Part shown: piece by piece, positions 1-5,602 of the stretch | Position numbering within the stretch: the first letter of the stretch is position 1 | Layout: every line of letters starts with the position of its first letter | Source of the DNA: Photobacterium sp. CCB-ST2H9 | GTDB lineage: Bacteria; Pseudomonadota; Gammaproteobacteria; Enterobacterales; Vibrionaceae | Direction of reading: 5' to 3' | Assembly (NCBI RefSeq): GCF_023151555.2 | Contig: NZ_CP100425.1 | Location: 1,116,001 to 1,180,000 of the forward strand | DNA length: 64,000 nt | Notes under the pieces: generated by a model | Told to the model about the DNA's origin: nothing | Seen by the model: the letters and a program-made list of their open reading frames with translations, nothing else | The model's database searches: none | Position numbers and translations under genes: made by a program

Positions 1-57
1 GGGGTCATCGTGCTGGTACTGGCGTTTATTTATTTTCGTAAGAAGGGGGTGTTGTGA
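1..57 (+). CDS. C-terminal end of a prophage membrane protein (partial)
   Basis: Only the last 18 codons are inside the window, ending in TGA at 55-57. They read as a hydrophobic stretch (VIVLVLAFIYF) followed by a basic tail (RKKG). This is the usual end of a small single-span phage membrane protein with its C-terminus in the cytoplasm or virion interior. The stop overlaps the GTG start of the next gene by four bases, so it belongs to the same compact transcription unit. The function cannot be assigned from this fragment. Confidence 0.6.
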   Translation, partial: GVIVLVLAFIYFRKKGVL

Positions 58-326
58 GTGATGCATCTTCAGGAGGCGGTTTAGCCAGTCTGGCCGGGAC
101 GGCCGCCGGGGCCAGTATGGGCTTTCCCGGCATGGATATGTCCGGGGCGTTTGGTGCGCTGGAGTCGGTAAGTGACAGCGGGCCGATGACTACGACCAAC
201 GGCCCGGTTGAAATGAACTTTGAGGCGGGGGGCGTGACCTTCGGGGCCAAGTCCACGAACTACACCCTAATTGTGGTCGCGATTGCCGCCATGGTGCTGC
301 TGTTTTTCTACATGAAGGGGCGCTGA
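54..326 (+). CDS. Small prophage membrane protein, C-terminal single span
   Basis: 90 residues with a GTG start overlapping the previous stop (GTGA). The first 65 residues are rich in Gly, Ser, Ala and Met without charged clusters. Residues about 68-86 form one clear transmembrane helix (TLIVVAIAAMVLLFFYM) ending in a short basic tail KGR. I do not recognise a family. Its size, glycine-rich ectodomain and position in a string of overlapping phage genes fit a minor virion membrane protein of a membrane-containing phage. That role is inferred from context only. Confidence 0.6.
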   Translation: MSDASSGGGLASLAGTAAGASMGFPGMDMSGAFGALESVSDSGPMTTTNGPVEMNFEAGGVTFGAKSTNYTLIVVAIAAMVLLFFYMKGR

Positions 327-327
327 T

Positions 328-786
328 ATGGGTCTCCTCAGTTCAAAAAAGAGTACCAACCAGAACATTAACCAGAGCACCAACACCTCCAACAGCATGG
401 GCGTGAGCGGTGACAACAGCGGGATGATGCTCAGCGGTATCAGTGGCACCTTGACCATGACGGATCACGGTGCCATGGAAGCGGCGGGGGAAATGGCCAG
501 TGATGCCATGACCCTTGGCTCGAATGCGTTGGCGGCGAACAGCTCCGCGTTGAATGATGCCTTCACTTTCGGGCTGGAAACCTTCAACGGGGCGCTGAAT
601 TCCCTCGGCGGCATGGCATCCAACCAGAGCAATCTGGCGACACAGTCCATGCAGCTGGCGAACAGTATCAACGCCAGCGCGAACACCGGGGGCGCCAGTG
701 ATATCGGGCAACTGAACACCCGCGTCATGATGGCCTTTGCGGCGGTCATTGGCTTGGTGCTGCTGGTTGTTTTGCTCAAGAGGTAA
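328..786 (+). CDS. Prophage membrane-anchored structural-like protein
   Basis: 152 residues, ATG start preceded by AAGGGGCG one base after the previous stop. The N-terminus is polar and rich in Asn/Thr/Ser (NQNINQSTNTSNS). The middle is an Ala/Met/Asn/Ser-rich, probably helical or coiled region. The C-terminus is a single hydrophobic helix (about residues 132-149, MMAFAAVIGLVLLVVLL) ending in KR. It shares the plan of the gene before it: soluble head, one C-terminal span, two basic residues. This suggests a set of related virion membrane proteins. No database family is recognised. Confidence 0.6.
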   Translation: MGLLSSKKSTNQNINQSTNTSNSMGVSGDNSGMMLSGISGTLTMTDHGAMEAAGEMASDAMTLGSNALAANSSALNDAFTFGLETFNGALNSLGGMASNQSNLATQSMQLANSINASANTGGASDIGQLNTRVMMAFAAVIGLVLLVVLLKR

Positions 787-789
787 CGG

Positions 790-1611
790 ATGTATCAGAC
801 ACAGAAAATCATCGAAGTACAGCTACAGGCCGGAGAGAAAATTATCTCGGCTGTCAGTCAGTACCTGCTCATTCGTGACTGCTCCCACACCGTCACCTTG
901 CTGGCGAAAACCCAGAACCGGGAAGTGGGCACCGAGCTGAAGAAAAATGATGTGGTGCCGCTGGGTGGCTTCGAGACCATCGAGCTGTACAACCATCATC
1001 AGGCAGCGGTCACCCTCAAGTATCAGCTGACTGATATCCCGGTGAACACCCAGTCTGACGCGGTGGCAATCAGCGGCGCGGTGGAAGTGCACAGCATTCG
1101 CGAACCCGTGACGGTCGATGCCATTCAGCAGACGGTGCCCGTGTCGTTTTCAGCCCCGGTGTCCGTTGGGAACTGGCCCGCGGTGCAGCCTGTGAGCGGA
1201 AAGGTCATCGTAGGCAATTTGCCGGATGTGCAGGCGGTGCAAGGGGAGGTGGCAATCACCAATCTTCCCGACGTGCAAACCGTCAGCGGTCAGGTGGATA
1301 TTGGGAATCTGCCAAAGGTGCAGCAGGTCAGTGGGCTGGTTGCGGTAGCGAGCAGTGACAGGCTGGTCAGTGCCGCAACCACGTTAGACCCGGCGGCCAG
1401 TACCCAACTGATTGACGCAGACAGCAAGCGTCAGTCGGTGCTGGTTCAGACCGACCGGGGCTTGTATATCGGCGGGGAAGGCGTGGACAACCAGAGCGGG
1501 ATTTATATCGCCGCGGGGGAGTCCATGACGCTGGAGACCGGGGCGGCGGTGTTCGCCTATGCGGTGGAAGGGGCCACTGTCCGGACACTGGCGGAGGTGC
1601 ACCATGGCTAG
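790..1611 (+). CDS. Prophage spike/fibre-like protein with NLPxVQxVSG repeats
   Basis: 273 residues, ATG preceded by GAGGTAACGG. Residues 1-95 look like a compact beta-rich domain. Residues about 120-185 contain at least four degenerate repeats of the form NLPxVQxVSGxVxI at intervals of roughly 15 residues. Such short hydrophobic/Gly repeats are common in phage host-contact proteins and suggest a beta-helix or stacked-sheet shaft. The last 90 residues are a further beta-rich domain. The stop overlaps the start of the collar-like gene by eight bases, so the two products probably act together at the virion vertex or fibre. Receptor binding is inferred. Confidence 0.6.
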   Translation: MYQTQKIIEVQLQAGEKIISAVSQYLLIRDCSHTVTLLAKTQNREVGTELKKNDVVPLGGFETIELYNHHQAAVTLKYQLTDIPVNTQSDAVAISGAVEVHSIREPVTVDAIQQTVPVSFSAPVSVGNWPAVQPVSGKVIVGNLPDVQAVQGEVAITNLPDVQTVSGQVDIGNLPKVQQVSGLVAVASSDRLVSAATTLDPAASTQLIDADSKRQSVLVQTDRGLYIGGEGVDNQSGIYIAAGESMTLETGAAVFAYAVEGATVRTLAEVHHG

Positions 1612-2101
1612 GTTACACGGTGGCAGCGGCGGGAGCTGGAAAAGCGGCGATATCAAGATTCATAACGGCACGCTTGAATCTATCCCGCTGGGCTGGGTGC
1701 TCTGTGACGGTGAAAACGGGACACCGGATATGTGCGACCGGGCGGTCGTCGGGGCGGGCCGGGCTTACAGCCCGAACCAGACTTTTGGGGCGGACAGCCG
1801 GGCGACAGGAAATCACACCCTGTCATCCACCCAGTTGCCCAGCTCGTCCATGACCTATCAGCGCACCAGTAACTTTCAAATCTCCGGCATCACCAATGCG
1901 GGGGTTGCCAATCGGTCGATCCCGAATAACGGCTGGAGTGTGTACGCGGAGACCGGGCGTTCATCGCCCCGGACACTGGGTTTACGGCTGCACAATGCCA
2001 GTACCCAAGTGAGCACACCGGGCGGCGGGCAGTCTCACAACCACGGCAACGTCGACGTGCGTCAGCAGTCGGTGGCCGTCATCTGGATTATGAAGTTATG
2101 A
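1604..2101 (+). CDS. Prophage collar/fibre tip-like protein
   Basis: 165 residues. I chose the ATG at 1604 because GGAGGTGCACC precedes it, although the frame is open further upstream. The N-terminal third has the pattern GDIKIHNG...GWVLCDGENGTPD, reminiscent of phage tail-collar domains (P..W..CDG..GTPDL). The end has SHNHGNVDVRQQSVAVIWIMKL, similar to the His-containing metal-site tip of collar proteins. It is a likely receptor-binding or fibre-tip subunit of the phage. It overlaps its neighbours on both sides (1604-1611 upstream, ATGA at 2098 downstream). Confidence 0.65.
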   Translation: MARLHGGSGGSWKSGDIKIHNGTLESIPLGWVLCDGENGTPDMCDRAVVGAGRAYSPNQTFGADSRATGNHTLSSTQLPSSSMTYQRTSNFQISGITNAGVANRSIPNNGWSVYAETGRSSPRTLGLRLHNASTQVSTPGGGQSHNHGNVDVRQQSVAVIWIMKL

Positions 2102-2445
2102 GAATTACAGCAATTACACAGGATCAGCTCATCGTCATTGATGGCGTGCCCGCGTTCCTCGGTCAGATGGGCGGCTTTGCCATGCGCCAGGGCGAGTGGG
2201 CGATTGATTACAACACCCTGACCGGGCTGGGTCATATCGAATACACCGATAACCGCCCGAACCAGACCATTAACAGCGCCGTGTTTGATGCGGCCTATGC
2301 GTGGCTGATTGACGAGCACACACGCTATGTCGCGGCCATAGCCGAACAGGAAGCAGCAGAGGAAGCAGCACGCAATGAGCAACAGCAAGATCCTATTGAT
2401 ACTGAGTTTGATTCTACTGGGGATGGGAACCATGACGTTTTATAA
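2098..2445 (+). CDS. Conserved prophage protein of unknown function
   Basis: 115 residues, starting in an ATGA overlap with the collar-like gene. The first 80 residues look globular, with the phrase DGVPAFLGQMGGFAMRQGEWAIDYN. The C-terminal 35 residues are Glu/Ala/Gln-rich, a helix followed by an acidic tail. Sitting directly after a fibre-tip gene, it could be a fibre-assembly chaperone, a common position for such genes. This is a guess from gene order; no motif proves it. Its last 71 bases overlap the lysozyme-like gene in another frame. Confidence 0.55.
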   Translation: MRITAITQDQLIVIDGVPAFLGQMGGFAMRQGEWAIDYNTLTGLGHIEYTDNRPNQTINSAVFDAAYAWLIDEHTRYVAAIAEQEAAEEAARNEQQQDPIDTEFDSTGDGNHDVL

Positions 2446-2827
2446 GCCGCGCGGCATTCGTAACAACAATCCGGGCAACATCGAGGACAACGGCACCGCA
2501 TGGCAGGGCCGGGTCGGCAGCGATGGTCGCTTTGTGATTTTCGATTCACCACAGAACGGCATCCGGGCACTGGCCCGGACGCTGAAGACCTACCGCAACC
2601 GTCACGGCCTGACGACGGTGCGGGGCATTATCAACCGCTGGGCGCCGCCTGTGGAGAATGACACCACGGCCTATGTGAACCACGTCGCCGGGGCGCTGGG
2701 TGTGTCTCCGGATATGTCGCTGTCAGAGGCGGAAACCATGGCCTTAGTGCCCCTGATTATCCGCCATGAAAACGGCATGCAGCCCTACAGCGACCGGGTG
2801 CTGAAGGCTGGCATTCAGGCCGCGTAA
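2375..2827 (+). CDS. Lysozyme-like virion/lysis protein with N-terminal membrane anchor
   Basis: 150 residues. Residues 5-20 are a hydrophobic signal anchor (ILLILSLILLGMG). Then comes the hallmark RGIRNNNPGNIE followed by WQG, which is shared by a large family of phage proteins usually annotated as structural protein P5 or muramidase-like. The family is thought to cut peptidoglycan during entry or release. The membrane anchor fits a SAR-type endolysin or a lytic enzyme held in a virion membrane. It starts inside the previous gene and its last base is the first base of the holin-like gene's ATG, which gives a lysis cassette. Confidence 0.7.
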   Translation: MSNSKILLILSLILLGMGTMTFYKPRGIRNNNPGNIEDNGTAWQGRVGSDGRFVIFDSPQNGIRALARTLKTYRNRHGLTTVRGIINRWAPPVENDTTAYVNHVAGALGVSPDMSLSEAETMALVPLIIRHENGMQPYSDRVLKAGIQAA

Positions 2828-3243
2828 TGCTGGGTGCATTGATGAGCCTCATCACGGGTGGCGTGGCAGCTTGGCAGCAGCACAGCCAGAACAAGGCGGA
2901 GGCCCTGAAGCGTAAAGACGAGCTTGAGCAGGCCAAGCACGCCGCCCGGCTCAAGCGGCTGGAGTACGGCGACGAGCAGGCGGCCAATCTGGATGAGCTG
3001 AGTCTCAAGAGCCGGGGCTGGAAAGATGAATTCATCCTGCTGGTTGTGTTCACGCCCTTGGTGCTGTGCTTCGTGCCGGATTATGCGGTGTACGTGGATG
3101 CAGGCTTTCAGGCGCTGCGAAGTATCCCTGAGCCTTACTGGTACGTCGTCGGGGCCATCGTCGTGGATGTACTGGGGATGCGCTCTATGGTGCGCTACCT
3201 GCTGGAATTCTTCTCAAACAAATTCAGAGGGAAACCGACTTGA
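2827..3243 (+). CDS. Holin-like three-helix membrane protein
   Basis: 138 residues. An N-terminal hydrophobic/amphipathic segment (MLGALMSLITGGVAAW) is followed by a highly charged helix (residues 22-65). Two strong transmembrane helices follow: EFILLVVFTPLVLCFV and YWYVVGAIVVDVLGM. The layout matches the three-TM holin family found in gene transfer agents and many marine prophages (GTA_holin_3TM type). It would form inner-membrane lesions that release or activate the neighbouring lysozyme-like protein. The last coding base of the lysozyme gene is shared with its ATG, so translation is probably coupled. Confidence 0.7.
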   Translation: MLGALMSLITGGVAAWQQHSQNKAEALKRKDELEQAKHAARLKRLEYGDEQAANLDELSLKSRGWKDEFILLVVFTPLVLCFVPDYAVYVDAGFQALRSIPEPYWYVVGAIVVDVLGMRSMVRYLLEFFSNKFRGKPT

Positions 3244-3377
3244 TAGAAATACTGCAACAACTAACGGCAATGGGCTTACCGCCCACCATGATCGCGCTGC
3301 TCATCGTCCTGTACAAGCAGGACAAGCGCTTAACAATATTGGAAACGAACGTACAACTGGGGAAAAAGAATGGCTAA
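3240..3377 (+). CDS. Tiny prophage membrane protein (45 aa)
   Basis: A 45-codon reading frame with a TTG start overlapping the holin-like stop (TTGA). The product has one hydrophobic helix (about residues 11-24, MGLPPTMIALLIVLY) followed by a charged amphipathic tail (KQDKRLTILETNVQLGKKNG). This is the shape of small phage proteins that follow holins, such as spanin-like or antiholin-like peptides, but nothing identifies the family. The frame is supported by tight overlaps at both ends (TTGA before, ATGGCTAA after). Confidence 0.55.
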   Translation: MIEILQQLTAMGLPPTMIALLIVLYKQDKRLTILETNVQLGKKNG

Positions 3378-3489
3378 GACAGGACTAAAAAGTAACGGCA
3401 CACTGAAGAAAGGCTACCGCTTCGCGAAAGGGGGCAGGGTGGTGAAAGCGAAGAATGCGACGGTTAAGCGGAAAAAAGCACGTAAGTAA
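3370..3489 (+). CDS. Very basic 39-residue prophage protein
   Basis: ATG at 3370 lies inside the end of the previous small gene, with GGGGAAAAAGA upstream. The 39-residue product has about 16 Lys/Arg and almost no acidic residues (for example KATVKRKKARK-like runs near the end). A protein this small and basic could bind the phage genome or RNA inside the particle. Small basic proteins of this sort are known from tailless membrane-containing phages, but the assignment is inference. It is followed directly by a terminator-like hairpin, so it is the last gene of the phage unit. Confidence 0.5.
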   Translation: MAKTGLKSNGTLKKGYRFAKGGRVVKAKNATVKRKKARK

Positions 3490-3496
3490 AGACACA

Positions 3497-3525
3497 GCCC
3501 GTTAGTAATTGCGGGCATCATTTTT
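3497..3525 (+). terminator. Probable rho-independent terminator of the prophage operon
   Basis: A five-pair stem GCCCG/CGGGC (3497-3501 with 3512-3516) and a ten-base loop are followed by ATCATTTTT. It lies eight bases after the last phage stop codon. The stem is short, so strength is uncertain. Confidence 0.55.
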
Positions 3526-3570
3526 AGATAAATGCTAACTAAAATCTAATAATTTGATATCAACTAAGCC

Positions 3571-3599
3571 CACTCTCATAATGTATGTTTTAATATAAT
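3571..3599 (+). promoter_or_regulatory. AT-rich promoter region; core resembles a dif site
   Basis: A consensus -10 hexamer TATAAT lies at 3594-3599, 28 bases before the ATG of the next gene; no convincing -35 box is seen. The same stretch contains ATGTATGTT (3580-3588), which matches the centre of the vibrio chromosome-1 dif site as I remember it. About 17 of 28 positions agree overall. It may be a Xer-type attachment remnant or only an AT-rich promoter. Confidence 0.35.
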
Positions 3600-3627
3600 T
3601 AAAAATCGGTGAAGTGTGGAGGCAAGG

Positions 3628-4707
3628 ATGAGCTTTCTTCAGCAGAGTGATAGACGAACAGTCTCGTTTTGGGATGTTACAGTTAAAGGTTACTCACGGA
3701 AAAGAAAAGTTAATGTGGCTGAACCTTTGGATTTGAAAACGTTGTTCCTGCAACTTCAGAAACTTAGGATATCAAATTTTCGCACTGGTCCACTTGAATA
3801 TGAAGTGAAAAGTAAAAGAATTTCTGTATGGCTTGATGCAATAAGTTTTGATAAGGACATGGTTACATTGCTATTTTTGATAATGGACGATAAAGCTGCT
3901 AAACAGACTTATCGAAACTTGAAAACAAAAAGAGTACGCCAAGCTATAAGGTATGAGGATGAAAAGAGTGAGTTTTCTGCTCATGTTATAATATCCTTAA
4001 ATTCAGACCCAAATGTTCCTCATATGTACCCTTGTATAGTTGAAGATACTCCTAATGCCTCCATGAATCTATTGATTTCAGCGCTGAATCGATTTCTAAA
4101 AGATACTGCATTGAAATATGAGAAACATTTTTTGCAAACTCATCCTGATGGTTCCTTTGATTCAAAAGGTCAGCCAGTTATGATGAAGACATATTCAAAG
4201 TTGAGTGCTACGGGTCATCCGGGGGAAGATTTTAAAAAATCTTTAAGAGAAGGGAAAATTTCAGGATTGTTTGCAATAACTAAATTTGAAGTTGACAAAT
4301 CTATTGATTCAACAAACATAGTAAAACCGATAAGAAAAGAATTAGCGTTTTCAGTGTCTAAAGGAGTGGCTGATGTTGACAATTACACATATCTCGAAAG
4401 AGTTAGAAATTATTCTTTTAATGAAAAGTGTGATGTGTTGAAAGTTCAGTTTAAAGATCAAGATGAAAATTCATATACTTTAAATGTTGATCCTGCTTCA
4501 GGTGGGTTATTAGATGAGAGAAAGTTTATAAAAAGATGTGTGTTAACAGGTTTTAGTTCTGAGTTAAATACATCAATTAATGGTCAGTTTAATTTTGAAT
4601 TAATTAGAAAAGCAAAAGAACTATTGATTGGTGAAATAGATGTGGCTGTTGGCGACATAGATGACCTAGATTTAGGTCCAGATGCATTATCAGTAGGGGT
4701 AGTGTAA
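3628..4707 (+). CDS. Unknown soluble protein, first gene of a Rex-like two-gene cassette
   Basis: 359 residues. ATG 3628 is chosen because GGAGG lies nine bases upstream; an in-frame GTG at 3616 is the alternative. There is no signal peptide or membrane span. The sequence is mixed alpha/beta, rich in Lys, Ser and Asp, with an acidic end (EIDVAVGDIDDLDLGPD). No catalytic motif is recognised. The order of elements (N-terminal beta-rich part, central MYPCIVEDTPNASMNLLISAL-like segment, C-terminal part after VKPIRKELAF) loosely recalls phage lambda RexA, but this is by eye only. Base composition is far more AT-rich than the phage genes before it and zntA after it, which points to separate acquisition. 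The stop shares one base with the next gene's ATG. Confidence 0.6.
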   Translation: MSFLQQSDRRTVSFWDVTVKGYSRKRKVNVAEPLDLKTLFLQLQKLRISNFRTGPLEYEVKSKRISVWLDAISFDKDMVTLLFLIMDDKAAKQTYRNLKTKRVRQAIRYEDEKSEFSAHVIISLNSDPNVPHMYPCIVEDTPNASMNLLISALNRFLKDTALKYEKHFLQTHPDGSFDSKGQPVMMKTYSKLSATGHPGEDFKKSLREGKISGLFAITKFEVDKSIDSTNIVKPIRKELAFSVSKGVADVDNYTYLERVRNYSFNEKCDVLKVQFKDQDENSYTLNVDPASGGLLDERKFIKRCVLTGFSSELNTSINGQFNFELIRKAKELLIGEIDVAVGDIDDLDLGPDALSVGVV

Positions 4708-5270
4708 TGAGGCTTAAATATATTGCCTATCAATTGCTTAGGCCTTTTTCTTATCTTGAAATTAGTCACAAAGCAAAAGTGGTATATGATTGGTATATTC
4801 CAATAACTCTATCGTTGATTTCTTTGGTTTATGGATACTACTTTATTGGGTTGAATGATATTTATCGAAATAATTCTAGCTTAATATTGGAACTAATATC
4901 TTTTGTGGGAAACTTGCCGGGATTTTATATTGCAGCGTTAGCGGCAGTTGCAACATTTAATAGAGCTGATATGGATCTAAGCTTGCCAGAACCAGCTCCT
5001 GAAATAAAGACATTGATGAGAGGTGGAGAAGAAACAATAAAATTAACAAGAAGAAGATACCTATGTCTACTTTTTGCATTTTTAACAAGTGAGAGTATAT
5101 CGCTTATTGTGCTATCTAAAATAGCTCTTTCATCAAATTTCAATTTCAACAATGATGTTGTTTACTGGATCGGGATAGGATTTTTCTTTTTGTTTTTTTG
5201 GCAGTTATTGACAGCAACACTTTATGGGCTGTTTTATATGGGAGATAAAATGCATGAACCTAGACCCTAA
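4707..5270 (+). CDS. Four-span membrane protein, second gene of the Rex-like cassette
   Basis: 187 residues, starting on the last base of the preceding stop (TAATG), so translation is probably coupled. Four hydrophobic segments are visible: about residues 28-48 (WYIPITLSLISLVYGYYFI), 60-85 (LELISFVGNLPGFYIAALAAV), 118-140 (LCLLFAFLTSESISLIVLS) and 152-176 (VYWIGIGFFFLFFWQLLTA). A basic loop (KLTRRRY) precedes the third. A soluble sensor plus a small four-span membrane effector is the layout of lambda RexA/RexB; RexB also has four spans but is shorter. KwaA of Kiwa is another four-span defence protein. No homology is claimed. Confidence 0.6.
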   Translation: MRLKYIAYQLLRPFSYLEISHKAKVVYDWYIPITLSLISLVYGYYFIGLNDIYRNNSSLILELISFVGNLPGFYIAALAAVATFNRADMDLSLPEPAPEIKTLMRGGEETIKLTRRRYLCLLFAFLTSESISLIVLSKIALSSNFNFNNDVVYWIGIGFFFLFFWQLLTATLYGLFYMGDKMHEPRP

Positions 5271-5454
5271 AAATATCCCTACCAGAGCTTAATTGATTAC
5301 ACCTCGGCTCTGATTCGGTCGAGTAAGAGTAACCCAATGTAGTTTGTTGAAGGTTTACAAGACTCTTAAGACTAAGTAACAAGGCTAACTGTGGGCGATT
5401 TGTGGACACATCTGGAATTAAATCCTTTTAAATCAACCTTTTAAGCTTAAATAA

Positions 5455-5476
5455 AAAGCGCCTCCGGGCGCCTTTT
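5455..5476 (+). terminator. Terminator-like hairpin upstream of zntA
   Basis: GCGCC/GGCGC stem (5458-5462 with 5467-5471) with a TCCG loop, preceded by a run of A and followed by CCTTTT. It could end transcription from either direction, and separates the AT-rich cassette from zntA. The non-coding stretch 5271-5454 holds nothing else I recognise. Confidence 0.55.
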
Positions 5477-5527
5477 GTGTCTTCGGCCGGAAATAGCCGT
5501 GCACATAACTTCAGAGAAAAAACAGAC

Positions 5528-5559
5528 TTGACCTTGGAGTCGCCTCCAAGGTTTATAGT
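5528..5559 (+). promoter_or_regulatory. ZntR/MerR-type promoter-operator of zntA
   Basis: A -35 box TTGACC (5528-5533) and -10 box TATAGT (5554-5559) are separated by 20 bp, the over-long spacer typical of MerR-family promoters. The spacer holds a perfect palindrome, ACCTTGGAG / CTCCAAGGT around TCGC (5531-5552), very like the known E. coli zntA operator (ACTCTGGAG / CTCCAGAGT). Zinc-, cadmium- or lead-bound ZntR would untwist it to activate transcription. The regulator gene is not in this window. Confidence 0.85.
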
Positions 5560-5602
5560 GAAGTTAACACAAACCAGCATTGAGTCTTTGAAGGAGAAAA
5601 GC

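Noticed and set aside
5477..5602. Longer N-terminus for ZntA from an upstream start at 5477
   Set aside because: The ZntR promoter lies inside this stretch, and a good ribosome site precedes the ATG at 5603.
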